Assembly: GCA_030447505.1 (NCBI GenBank)
Contig: JAUJOT010000005.1
Span: 62,001-126,000, forward strand
Direction: 5' to 3'
Source: Solirubrobacteraceae bacterium
GTDB taxonomy: Bacteria > Actinomycetota > Thermoleophilia > Solirubrobacterales > Solirubrobacteraceae
Length of the DNA stretch: 64,000 nucleotides
The position numbers and the translations under genes are program-made. This document shows, one piece after another, positions 15,887-23,857 of this stretch. The notes under the pieces were generated by a model, which searched no databases, was not told the origin of the DNA, and was given only the letters and a program-made list of their open reading frames with translations. Numbering within the stretch: position 1 is the first letter of the stretch; every line of letters begins with the position of its first letter.

Positions 15887-17358
15887 CGACGCTGCGCGGC
15901 GCTTCGTCGCGCAGCGCATTCGCGCTGGGCGACGGCGACCGCAGACGGCTGCGCAAGCGCCTCGAGCAGGCCGTCAAGCGCGCCCGCCGCGGCGGCCGCG
16001 GCGGCGGCCGCGGCGGTGCACGCGCTGCCGGTGGAGTACTCGCGTCGGTGACGGTGCCGGTCGGGCACGACGTCGACCCGTCGGCGCTGGTCTTTGCCTC
16101 GCGCCGAGCCGCCGAGCCGTGGTTCTGCAGCGAGCAGCCCGATCGCGACCGGATGGCGGTCGCGGCGCTCGGCTGCGCGATCGCGATCGAGGCGCGCGGG
16201 CGTGATCGCTTCGCACAGGTCGCGGCGCAGTGGCGCGCGCTCGCCGCCGCCGCGCTGTCGGATGGCGCCGACGCACGCGGGGCCGGTCTGATCGCCGCCG
16301 GCGGATTCGCCTTCGCGCCCGACGGCGGCGCGAGCCCGCACTGGTCGGGCTTCGCGCCCGCGTCGCTGCACGTGCCGGAGCTGTCGCTGGCGCGCAGCGG
16401 CGACGACGTGCAGCTGACGGTCGCCGCGCTCGCGACCGCCGACGACACCGCCGACGATCTGCTCGCGCGCGTCGAGGCGCGGCTGGCAGAGCTGCGCAGC
16501 GCGCCGCTGCCGCTGCTCGACCCCGACCCGGTCGGGCGCTACCAGGTCGCCGGCAGCGCGCCGCCCGAGCATTACGAGGCTGCGGTCGCGCGCGGCGTCG
16601 AGCGGATTCGCGCCGGCGCGCTGGAGAAGATCGTCCTCGCGCGCGAGGTGCAGGTCCACGCGCCGGCCGCGCACGACGCGGCCGCGGTCTACGGCGTCCT
16701 GCGCGAGGGCTTTTCCTCGTGCTTCTGCTTCTGCGCGGGGCGCGGCGACGCGGCGTTCCTGGCCGCCAGCCCCGAGTTGCTGATCCGCCGCGAGGGGATG
16801 CGCGCGAGCACGCTGGCGCTGGCGGGGTCGACGCGGCGCAGCGCCGATCCCTCCGTCGACGACCACCTCGGCGAGCAGCTGCTGCTGTCCGACAAGGACC
16901 GCTCCGAGCAGGCGATCGTCGCGCGCCGGATCGAGCGCGCGCTGCGACCGCACAGCGTCTGGGTCGCCGCCGCCGAAGAGCCGGTCGTCGTCAAGATGGC
17001 CAACATCCAGCACCTCGCGACGCCGATCCGCGCGCAGCTCGCGCGCCCGGTCGGCGCTGTCCGGCTCGCGGGGCTGCTGCACCCGACGCCGGCCGTCGGC
17101 GGCGAGCCGTTCGAGGTCGCCGAGCCGCTGATCCCGGCGCTCGAGGGGCTCGACCGCGGCTGGTACGCGGGGCCCGTCGGCTGGACCGACACGAACGAGG
17201 ACGGCGAGTTCTGCGTCGCGCTGCGCTGTGCGCTGCTGCGCGGTCCGCTCGCGCGCTGCTACGCGGGGGTCGGCGTCGTTCGCGACTCCGATCCGGCCGC
17301 CGAGCTCGCCGAGACCGACGTCAAGCTCGCCGCGCTGCTGCCCGTGCTGGCGGGCTGA
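15883..17358 (+). CDS. menF: Isochorismate synthase
   Basis: Chorismate-utilising enzyme that isomerises chorismate to isochorismate for menaquinone. The C-terminal chorismate-binding domain shows LEKIVLAREV, the LAGSTRR segment, DKDRSEQAIVARRIE, VMANIQHL-like sequence and the HPTPAVGG motif typical of isochorismate rather than anthranilate synthases, then EDGEFCVALRCALL and the AGVGVVRDSDPAAELAETDVK ending. The first 50 residues include a glycine/arginine-rich insertion (RRGGRGGGRGG) unusual for the family. It is translationally coupled to ilvN, an unexpected partner, while menD and menH lie just downstream. A 33-bp tandem duplication covers its stop codon. An entC-type role for a catechol siderophore is unlikely because no dhbA/B/E genes are present. 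Confidence 0.93.
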   Translation: MTTLRGASSRSAFALGDGDRRRLRKRLEQAVKRARRGGRGGGRGGARAAGGVLASVTVPVGHDVDPSALVFASRRAAEPWFCSEQPDRDRMAVAALGCAIAIEARGRDRFAQVAAQWRALAAAALSDGADARGAGLIAAGGFAFAPDGGASPHWSGFAPASLHVPELSLARSGDDVQLTVAALATADDTADDLLARVEARLAELRSAPLPLLDPDPVGRYQVAGSAPPEHYEAAVARGVERIRAGALEKIVLAREVQVHAPAAHDAAAVYGVLREGFSSCFCFCAGRGDAAFLAASPELLIRREGMRASTLALAGSTRRSADPSVDDHLGEQLLLSDKDRSEQAIVARRIERALRPHSVWVAAAEEPVVVKMANIQHLATPIRAQLARPVGAVRLAGLLHPTPAVGGEPFEVAEPLIPALEGLDRGWYAGPVGWTDTNEDGEFCVALRCALLRGPLARCYAGVGVVRDSDPAAELAETDVKLAALLPVLAG

Positions 17359-17397
17359 GCGGGCGCGCTGCTGCCCGTGCTGGCGGGCTGAGCGGGC
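17332..17397 (+). repeat. 33-bp perfect tandem duplication across the menF stop codon
   Basis: Two identical adjacent copies (17332-17364 and 17365-17397) of a unit covering the last menF codons, its TGA and nine following bases. The copies carry LLPVLAG plus stop twice, so loss of one copy would leave the protein unchanged. A third, decayed start of a copy may follow at 17398. Confidence 0.9.
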
Positions 17398-17446
17398 GCT
17401 CTGCGGTCGGCGCTTCGCAGATCGTCATCGAGCGCGCAAGCAGGCC

Positions 17447-17468
17447 GTAGGCGCCGCGCCGCGCCTAC
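17447..17468. terminator. Hairpin between convergent menF and menD
   Basis: GTAGGCGC and GCGCCTAC form a perfect 8-bp stem with a 6-base loop at the point where plus-strand menF and minus-strand menD converge; the right arm includes the menD stop codon. There is no U tract, so termination is inferred from position only. Confidence 0.45.
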
Positions 17469-19180
17469 GCCACCGCCTGTGCCACGGCCGACGACAGCTC
17501 CCGGTGCAGCGCGACGTTCGCACTGCGATCGCTGGCCACGCGGATCAGCGTCGTCGCGTCGCTCGGCAGGGAGTGCCCGAGCGCGCGCCGCAGTCCCGCC
17601 AGATCCTCGACCTCGACGAAGTCGCAGCCGTAGAGCGCCGCCCCATGGCCGAAGTCCAGGCCGTGCGGGGTCGCGACGTGCTGCTCGAAGATGTCGCGCG
17701 CGCCGGCGACCGGCAGGAACTCGAAGATCCCGCCGCCGTCGTTGTCGAGCAGCACGATCGTCAGCGACAGCCCGAGGCGGCGGGCCGCGAGCAGACCGCC
17801 GATGTCGTGCGCGAGCGCGACGTCGCCGATCAGCAGCACGACCGGACCCGACGCAACCGCCGCGGCGCCGAACGCGCTCGACACCGTGCCGTCGATCCCG
17901 TTCGCCCCGCGATTGCAGAGCACGCGCGGCGCGTCGTCGCGCACAGCGGCGAACGACTCGATGTCGCGCACCGGCATCGACGAGGCGACGAACAGCGTCG
18001 CGCCGGCGGGCAGCTCGCCGGCGAGGGTCCGCGCCACGAGCGGCTCGGACAGAGCCGCGTCGCCGAGCACCCGCTCGACCGCGGCGGCGGCGGCGGCGTC
18101 GGCGCTGCGCCACCCGCGCAGCCAGTCGGGGTCGGCCGTCGGCGTGTGTTCGGCCGCGGCGGCGAGCGTCTGCGCGGCGCCGGCCGCGAGCACGATCTCC
18201 AGCGCGGCGTGGGGGTCCTGCCAGGCGCCGTGCGGATCGAAGCCCAGCTGCGTGACGCCGGAGCCGATGCCGTCGAGCCACGCACGCAGCGCCTTGGACG
18301 TCGGCAGGTCGCCGCAGCGCACGACGAGGTCCGGCCGCCGCGCAGTCGCGAAGGGCTCGATCCTCAGCAGCGCGTCGTAGTGGGCGATCGCGGCGGCGCC
18401 GCGCCGCGCGCCGCTCAGCGGGTCGGCCAGCAGCGGCCAGCGCAGGCGCTCGCAGGCGACGGCGACCGCCTCGAGCCCCGGCTCCTCGCGTCCGGCGACG
18501 ACGACCGGGCGGTGCGCGTCGCGCGCGACGACCGCCAGCGCGCGGCCCGCCGCTGCGGCGTCCTCGCCGGGTGTCGAGCGCAGCACCCACGGGCGGCCGC
18601 CGCTGCGGCCGGGCTGTGGGTCGTCGCCCAGTTCGCCCTCGAAGACGAGTGGCTCGCGCAGGGCGAAGTTCAGATGCACCGGCGCGGGCCGTCCCTCGAG
18701 GGCCGTCCAGACGGCACGGCAGGCGAGGGCGCGCATCCAGCGCCCGCGCTCGGGCGTCGCTTCGTGCGTGCCGACCTCGAAGAACCACTTCGCGGCGCTG
18801 CCGAACAGCTCGACCTGGTCGATCGTCTGGCCGGCGCCGACCTCGCGCAGCTCGGGTGGCCGGTCGGCCGTCAGCACGACGAGCGGCACGCGCGCCTGAT
18901 ACGCCTCGATCACCGCGGGCGCGAGGTTCGCAGCCGCAGTGCCCGAGGTGCACGTCACGACGACCGGCCGGCCGCTGCGCTTCGCGGCGCCGAGCGCGAA
19001 GAAGCCGGCGCAGCGCTCGTCGATGTGCGAGAAGCAGCGCAGCCGCTGCGCCCGCACGAGTGCGAGCACGAGTGGCGACGAGCGCGAGCCGGGAGAGGTG
19101 CAGGCCTCGCGCACGCCGCAGCGCGCGAGCTCGTCGGCGAACGCGCGCAACAGCAGGTGGGTGTCGGCGTGGGCGGGCAT
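17465..19180 (-). CDS. menD: 2-succinyl-5-enolpyruvyl-6-hydroxy-3-cyclohexene-1-carboxylate (SEPHCHC) synthase
   Basis: ThDP-dependent enzyme that adds succinic semialdehyde (from 2-oxoglutarate) to isochorismate in menaquinone synthesis. The 571-residue protein has the MenD N-terminus with CTSPGSRSSPLVLA, the catalytic glutamate in FSHIDERCAGFFALG, CTSGTAAANLAPAVIEA, DRPPELREVGAGQTIDQ, and the C-terminal ThDP site around LLIGDVALAHDIGGLL with LDNDGGGIFEFLP. The start ATG (19178-19180) gives MPAHADTHLLLRAF and overlaps by two bases the ATG of divergent menH. It converges with menF. Confidence 0.96.
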   Translation of the reverse strand: MPAHADTHLLLRAFADELARCGVREACTSPGSRSSPLVLALVRAQRLRCFSHIDERCAGFFALGAAKRSGRPVVVTCTSGTAAANLAPAVIEAYQARVPLVVLTADRPPELREVGAGQTIDQVELFGSAAKWFFEVGTHEATPERGRWMRALACRAVWTALEGRPAPVHLNFALREPLVFEGELGDDPQPGRSGGRPWVLRSTPGEDAAAAGRALAVVARDAHRPVVVAGREEPGLEAVAVACERLRWPLLADPLSGARRGAAAIAHYDALLRIEPFATARRPDLVVRCGDLPTSKALRAWLDGIGSGVTQLGFDPHGAWQDPHAALEIVLAAGAAQTLAAAAEHTPTADPDWLRGWRSADAAAAAAVERVLGDAALSEPLVARTLAGELPAGATLFVASSMPVRDIESFAAVRDDAPRVLCNRGANGIDGTVSSAFGAAAVASGPVVLLIGDVALAHDIGGLLAARRLGLSLTIVLLDNDGGGIFEFLPVAGARDIFEQHVATPHGLDFGHGAALYGCDFVEVEDLAGLRRALGHSLPSDATTLIRVASDRSANVALHRELSSAVAQAVA

Positions 19181-19922
19181 GATGGCGAGCGTGCGCGAGC
19201 CGCTTGTCCTTCTACACGGCTTCATGCAGACCGGGCGCGGCTGGGACGAGGTGGTGCGCCAGCTCGACGGCGAACGCTATCGCCCGCTCGCTCCCGATAT
19301 CCGCGGCCACGGCGCGGCGGCCGCGCGGCGGCCGATCGACTTCGCCTCGTGCGTCGACGACGTGGCCGGCCTGGCCGGCCCGCGCTTCGCGCTGGCGGGC
19401 TACTCGCAGGGCGCGCGCCTGGCGCTGCATGTCGCGCTCGCAGATCCGGCGCGCGTGAGCCGCCTCGTGCTCTTGTCGGCGACAGCGGGGCTCGAGAACG
19501 CGGCAGAACGCGCGCGCCGGCGCGCCGCAGACGACGAGCTTGCGGACTGGATGCAGGCCGACGGCCGGCTGATGACGGAGGTCGCAGACCGCTGGGGCTC
19601 ACAGCCGCTCTTCGCCGGCCAGACCGCCGAGGTCGCCGCCGCCGCACGCGCGGACCGGCTCTCCAACGAGCCCGTCCACGTCGCCGCCGCGCTGCGCGGG
19701 ATCGGCACGGGCGTGATGGCTTCGCTGTGGGAGCGCCTCGGCGAGCTCGGCGACCTGCCGGTCGCGGTGCTCGCGGGCGAGCGCGACGAGAAGTACGTGA
19801 GGCTCGGCGAGCGGCTCGCCGCGGCGCTGGCGAACGCGACGCTCACGGTCGTGCCGGACGCGGGGCACGCGCTGCCGCTCGAGGCGCCGGCCGCCGTCGC
19901 GGCCGCGATCGACGCGGCCTGA
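19179..19922 (+). CDS. menH: Alpha/beta hydrolase, probable SHCHC synthase
   Basis: Likely eliminates pyruvate from SEPHCHC, the MenD product, to form SHCHC. The sequence has an early oxyanion segment VLLHGFMQTGRGWD, the nucleophile elbow GYSQGARLAL with serine near residue 77, an acid-containing VAVLAGERDEKY segment, and PDAGHALPLEAP with the catalytic histidine, all as in MenH. The frame allows ATG at 19179, ATG at 19182 or GTG at 19191; the first shares two bases with the menD start on the other strand. Product length is about 243-247 residues. The position next to menD supports MenH over other alpha/beta hydrolases. Confidence 0.88.
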   Translation: MMASVREPLVLLHGFMQTGRGWDEVVRQLDGERYRPLAPDIRGHGAAAARRPIDFASCVDDVAGLAGPRFALAGYSQGARLALHVALADPARVSRLVLLSATAGLENAAERARRRAADDELADWMQADGRLMTEVADRWGSQPLFAGQTAEVAAAARADRLSNEPVHVAAALRGIGTGVMASLWERLGELGDLPVAVLAGERDEKYVRLGERLAAALANATLTVVPDAGHALPLEAPAAVAAAIDAA

Positions 19923-19967
19923 GCACCCGGCGAGGTCCGCGATCTTGAGGCCGACGGCGCAGGTCCG

Positions 19968-20750
19968 TCAGCCGTCTGCTGGCTGCGCGCGGCGCTGGAG
20001 GGGGCAGGTCGCGCAGTATTCGCGTGCCGACGTGCGCCACCACAGGCAGCATCCGCGGCGCAGGTGCGTACGCGATGCGCGGTCGTCGGCGCGCAGGTCG
20101 ACGTACGCCGGCGCGCTGTCGAGCGGTGGGCTGGCGCCGAGGATCTCGTGCGCGAGTCGTTCTGCCCGACGTTGCCTGCCGCAGGCGAGTCCGGCGTACA
20201 GCAGCGCCATCGCGGTGCGATCGCAGACGGTCCGCCACAGCGCTCGTTCGGCGCGAACGGAGATCGTGCGCAAGGCGCCGATGATGATCGCGAAGTGATC
20301 GCCGAGCGCACGTGCGAAACATTCGACCAGAGCCGACGGCGTCGCAGCGAGGATCGCGTCGGGATGCGCGGCCGCGCTGTCGGCGGGCAGCGCCGCGAAG
20401 CCGGAGGGGTTGATCTGCAGCTCGAGCGTGTGTCCGGTCGAAGGCCGCAGCTTCACGTCGTGCGCGTCCGGTAGCGCGACTCGCTGTTCGGCGACGAGAG
20501 CACCGGCGAGCGGAAGCAGCAGCCGCCAGGCGTACTGCTCGAGGAAGATCGACGCCTGCACGTCGCAGCGATCGCTGCCGATCTCGCCTCCGGTCCTCTC
20601 GAGCAGCGCTCGCAACAGCTCGCTGTCACCGACAAGGGCCGCGATCGACGTCCATCCGTCGCCGCAGCCGCCGCTTGCAAGGCCGAGGTGGCAGCCGGCA
20701 TGGCGTCGCTGCCGTCCGCGTCGCAGCGTCTGTGCGATCGGGTGGGTCAT
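19968..20750 (-). CDS. FhuF-type ferric-siderophore reductase
   Basis: Last gene of the iron-uptake operon. The 260-residue product ends with the FhuF signature of four cysteines, CC-x10-C-x2-C (residues 234, 235, 246 and 249), which ligates a [2Fe-2S] cluster; FhuF proteins reduce ferric hydroxamate siderophores in the cytoplasm to release iron. The rest of the protein is weakly conserved helical sequence, as usual for the family. ATG 20750 overlaps the stop of the upstream permease by 4 bases. A reductase of this class suggests that the imported chelate is a hydroxamate or citrate-hydroxamate type with a moderate redox potential. Confidence 0.85.
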   Translation of the reverse strand: MTHPIAQTLRRGRQRRHAGCHLGLASGGCGDGWTSIAALVGDSELLRALLERTGGEIGSDRCDVQASIFLEQYAWRLLLPLAGALVAEQRVALPDAHDVKLRPSTGHTLELQINPSGFAALPADSAAAHPDAILAATPSALVECFARALGDHFAIIIGALRTISVRAERALWRTVCDRTAMALLYAGLACGRQRRAERLAHEILGASPPLDSAPAYVDLRADDRASRTHLRRGCCLWWRTSAREYCATCPLQRRAQPADG

Positions 20751-21778
20751 CGTGCGCGCGTCGAGAGCAGCCAGACCAGGTAGGGCGCCCCGATGATCGC
20801 GGTCACGACGCCGACGGGGATGTCGACCGGCGCGAACGCGGTTCGCGCGGCGGCGTCGGCGACGAGGACGAGGCAGCCGCCGAGCATGGCGGCGGTGCTG
20901 AGCAGCGTCGCGTGCCCGGCGCCGACGAGCCGGCGCGCGGCGTGCGGCGCCATCAGCCCGACGAAGCCGACGGGTCCGGCGACGGCGACCGCGACGCCCG
21001 CCAGTCCGGCCGCGATCGCGAGCAGTCGCAGGCGCTCGGCTTCGATCCGCAGCCCGAGCGCGCCGGCCGTGTCGTCGCCGAGGACGAGGCTGTCGAGCTG
21101 GCGTGCCGAGAGCAGGGCGAGCGGCAGCAGGACCGCCAGCCATGGTACGAGGGTGGCGAGCTCGTGCCAGCCGCGGCCGTAGACGGTGCCGGCCATGAAC
21201 GTGACGAGCTGGCTCGCATGGATGAGCTCGTCGATGCTCGAGATCACGCCGAGCACGATCGCGTAGCCGAGCGTGGTGATTCCGACGCCGATCAGCAGCA
21301 GCCGCGAGGGGGAGCTGCCGCCGCGCCAGGCGAGCGCGTAGACGAGGGCGCTGGCGAGCAGCGCGCCGGCCAACGCGCAGGCCGGCAGGACGGCGATCGG
21401 GAGGTCGGGCAGCGCGACGACGACGACGACCGCCGCGGTGTGCGCGCCGGCCGACACGCCGACGAGGTCCGGTGCCGCCAGCGCATTGCGCGTCAGTCCC
21501 TGCAGGATGACGCCGGAGGCCGCCAGGCCGGCGCCGACGCCGAACGCGACGAGCGCCCGCGGCAGGCGCAGTTCGGTGACGACGAACGAGGAGCTCGGAT
21601 CGCCGGCGCCGAGCAGGGTGAGCAGCACTTCGGCGGGCGCGATCGGGTACTCGCCGAGACCGACGGTGAGGATCAGCGCCGCGAGCGACAGCAGTGCGCT
21701 GGCGGCGATCACGGTCCTCGCGCGTCGCCTGCGCCCGCGCGCGCGGCGGCGGGGTAGGAGCGCGGCGCGGGCGGTCAC
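20747..21778 (-). CDS. FecCD-type siderophore ABC transporter permease (second)
   Basis: Inner-membrane permease of the BtuC/FecCD family. The 343-residue sequence has the arginine-rich cytoplasmic N-terminus, then about nine to ten hydrophobic helices, with the family segments LRLPRALVAFGVGAGLAASGVILQGLTRNALAAPDLVGVSAGA and, near the C-terminus, GPVGFVGLMAPHAARRLVGAGH (the coupling loop contacting the ATPase). It overlaps the upstream permease (4 bases) and downstream fhuF (4 bases). The two permeases should form a heterodimer with the ATPase encoded at 35240. Confidence 0.94.
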   Translation of the reverse strand: MTARAALLPRRRARGRRRRARTVIAASALLSLAALILTVGLGEYPIAPAEVLLTLLGAGDPSSSFVVTELRLPRALVAFGVGAGLAASGVILQGLTRNALAAPDLVGVSAGAHTAAVVVVVALPDLPIAVLPACALAGALLASALVYALAWRGGSSPSRLLLIGVGITTLGYAIVLGVISSIDELIHASQLVTFMAGTVYGRGWHELATLVPWLAVLLPLALLSARQLDSLVLGDDTAGALGLRIEAERLRLLAIAAGLAGVAVAVAGPVGFVGLMAPHAARRLVGAGHATLLSTAAMLGGCLVLVADAAARTAFAPVDIPVGVVTAIIGAPYLVWLLSTRAR

Positions 21779-22812
21779 GGGCGGTGCGTGCGGTGCCGGG
21801 CGACGTGCAGCAGCACCGGCACGCCGACGATCGCGGTCAGCACGCCGACGGGCAGCTCCTCCGGCGCCAGGACGACGCGCGCGACGATGTCGCTGACGAC
21901 GACGAGCAGCGCGCCGAGGACGCTGCAGGCGACCAGCTGCGGGCCGATGTCGCGGCCGACGAGCGCTCGCGCGGCATGCGGCACCGCCAGGCCGACGAGC
22001 GCGATCGGGCCGGCGAGCGCCACCGACGCCCCGGCCAGCGCGACGATCGCGACCGCCGTCGCAGCCTGCACGGGCCGCGCCCGGACGCCGAGTCCGCTCG
22101 CGACGTCCTCACCGAGGCCGAGCATCGTCAGCGGACGCGCGACGGCGGCCGCGAGCAGGCCGCCGAGAACGAGGTACGGGACGGTCGCCACGACGTCGTC
22201 CCAGCCGGCCCCGATCAGCGAGCCGGCGAGCCAGTGCCGCGCCGCCTCGAGGCTTTCGCGGTCGATGACGAGCAGTCCCTGGACGAGCGCCAGCAGCAGC
22301 CCGCTCAGCGCCGCGCCGGCGACGACGAGGCGCTCCGCGGCGAACCCGCCGCGTCCGAGCAGCCCGACCGCCACGATCGCGGCGGCGGCCACGCCGGCGC
22401 CGCCCATCGCGAGCGCGACGAGCAGCATCGCCGAGTCGACTCTCAGGACGATCTGCCCGGCGACCGTCGCGAGCGCCGCGCCCATCGAGATGCCGAGGAT
22501 CGAGGGATCGGCGAGGTCGTTGCGGCCGACGGCTTGCATCAGCGCCCCCGCGACACCGAGCGACGCGCCGACGAGGAGCGCCACGACGGTGCGCGGCAGG
22601 CGCACCTCGGCGACCGCGACGTCCTCGGCGGAGCGGTCGAAGGACAGCAGCGCCGAGACGACGTCGGCCGGCGCGATCGCGCTGGCGCCGAGCGCGAGGC
22701 TCGCGAACGCCGCCAGCACGAGCCCGCCGAGACCGAGGGCGATCAGCAGCGGGCCGGGAAGCCGCCGGCTCCCGGCCCGCTGGCGCAGCGCGGCGGCCGC
22801 CGCCGGGCTCAC
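21775..22812 (-). CDS. FecCD-type siderophore ABC transporter permease (first)
   Basis: Second BtuC/FecCD permease, 345 residues with a GTG start at 22812 that overlaps the stop of the lipoprotein gene (GTGA). Family marks include LPRTVVALLVGASLGVAGALMQAVGRNDLADPSILGISMGAAL and GPIALVGLAVPHAARALVGRD, plus about ten hydrophobic helices. Paired with the permease at 20747 it forms the transmembrane channel for the ferric siderophore. Confidence 0.94.
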   Translation of the reverse strand: MSPAAAAALRQRAGSRRLPGPLLIALGLGGLVLAAFASLALGASAIAPADVVSALLSFDRSAEDVAVAEVRLPRTVVALLVGASLGVAGALMQAVGRNDLADPSILGISMGAALATVAGQIVLRVDSAMLLVALAMGGAGVAAAAIVAVGLLGRGGFAAERLVVAGAALSGLLLALVQGLLVIDRESLEAARHWLAGSLIGAGWDDVVATVPYLVLGGLLAAAVARPLTMLGLGEDVASGLGVRARPVQAATAVAIVALAGASVALAGPIALVGLAVPHAARALVGRDIGPQLVACSVLGALLVVVSDIVARVVLAPEELPVGVLTAIVGVPVLLHVARHRTHRP

Positions 22813-23780
22813 GCCGTCTTGGGGTTCCCGTCGTCGCTGGGCAGCCGCTGCCCGTCGATCACGACCGTGCGCAGGTCGTCGAGCACCTTGCGCGCGGCGA
22901 AGTTGCCGATCCCGAGAAACCACAGGTCGTCGGGCACCTCGAAGACACGGTCGGCCTTGACGACGTCCAGCCGCGACCACAGGCGGTTGTCCTGCAGTCG
23001 CTTGAGCAGCCGGTGGTCGTCTCCGAAGCGCGACAGGATCATCAGGTCACCGTCGAGAGCGGGGATCCGCTCGACGGTCGCCGTCTCGGAGAACTCGTCC
23101 TTGTCCTGCGCCTTGGGACGCGGCAGGCCGGCGTCCTCGAGCACCGTGCCGAGGAAGTTCGCCTTCAGGTAGATGCGCACCTCGTCGCCGACCGAGCGCA
23201 CCACCGACAGCGACGGCGGGTCGGCTCCGAGATCGCCCTGCAGGGCGCTGGCCTTGTCCCGATACTCGTCCTGCAGGCGCCTGGCGTCGCCGGTGCGTCC
23301 GAGCGCCTGCCCGTGCAGCGCGAAGTTCTCCTTCCAGGTCACGCCGATCTCCTCGCTGAAGACGGTCGGGGCGACGCGGGCGAGCTGATCGTAGATCGCC
23401 TCGTGGCGGACCTTGCTGGAGAGGATCAGGTCCGGTCGCAGCGCCGCGATCGCCTCGACGTTGGGCTGCTCGATCGTGCCGACGAGCTCGATGTCCTTGA
23501 CGGCGTCACCGAGATACGCAGGCAGCCCCTCACCGGCGATCGCCTCGACCGCGCCGACGGGCTTGACGCCGAGCGCGACTGCGCTGTCGAGCTCGCCCGT
23601 GTCGAGCACGACGACGCGCTTCGGCGTGCCCGTGATCGTCGCCGTGCCCATCGCGTGCCGGACCGTGCGCGTCGCCTCCGGCTCGCTCGATGCGGAAACC
23701 GTCTCGTCGTCGTCGTCGCCGCAGGCCGCGACGGCGAGCGTTGCGAGCAGCGCGGCGCAGATGCTGAGGGTGCGTCTCAA
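22809..23780 (-). CDS. Iron-siderophore substrate-binding lipoprotein
   Basis: FepB/FecB-type binding protein that delivers ferric siderophore to the FecCD permeases at the membrane surface. The start is TTG at 23780, placed by a strong GAAGGAGG six bases upstream and by the resulting signal peptide (MRRTLSICAALLATLAVAAC) whose lipobox VAAC ends at the lipidated cysteine. The mature part follows the periplasmic-binding-protein type III fold: KRVVVLDTGELDSAVALGVKPVGA, then LRPDLILSSK, a long linking helix, and a second lobe ending with a DDLWFLGIGNFAARKVLDDL helix. It leads a four-gene operon with its own operator (23806-23833). Confidence 0.92.
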   Translation of the reverse strand: MRRTLSICAALLATLAVAACGDDDDETVSASSEPEATRTVRHAMGTATITGTPKRVVVLDTGELDSAVALGVKPVGAVEAIAGEGLPAYLGDAVKDIELVGTIEQPNVEAIAALRPDLILSSKVRHEAIYDQLARVAPTVFSEEIGVTWKENFALHGQALGRTGDARRLQDEYRDKASALQGDLGADPPSLSVVRSVGDEVRIYLKANFLGTVLEDAGLPRPKAQDKDEFSETATVERIPALDGDLMILSRFGDDHRLLKRLQDNRLWSRLDVVKADRVFEVPDDLWFLGIGNFAARKVLDDLRTVVIDGQRLPSDDGNPKTA

Positions 23781-23805
23781 GGATCCTCCTTCGGAAGCCC
23801 ATCGA

Positions 23806-23833
23806 TAAGGGTCACCTAATAAGGGGACCCTAA
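23806..23833. promoter_or_regulatory. Double 14-bp operator upstream of the siderophore-uptake operon
   Basis: Two abutting 14-bp elements, TAAGG-GTCA-CCTAA (23806-23819) and TAAGG-GGAC-CCTAA (23820-23833), lie in the short gap between the glutamine-synthetase-like gene and the TTG start of the binding lipoprotein. They closely match the double element at 35163-35190. The half-site TTAGG/CCTAA is that of actinobacterial DtxR/IdeR boxes, so an iron-dependent repressor is the probable ligand. Confidence 0.7.
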
Positions 23834-23857
23834 CACGAGCGGCGGAGTCGCGCGTGC

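Noticed and set aside
16000-16030. GGC/CGG-rich repeat in menF as a mobile or regulatory repeat
   Set aside because: It is a simple in-frame Arg/Gly codon run within a complete gene.
15883-17358. Isochorismate synthase as part of a catechol siderophore pathway
   Set aside because: No isochorismatase, DHB dehydrogenase or DHB-AMP ligase is in the window, and menD, menH, menC, menB and menE are, so menaquinone is the sound assignment.
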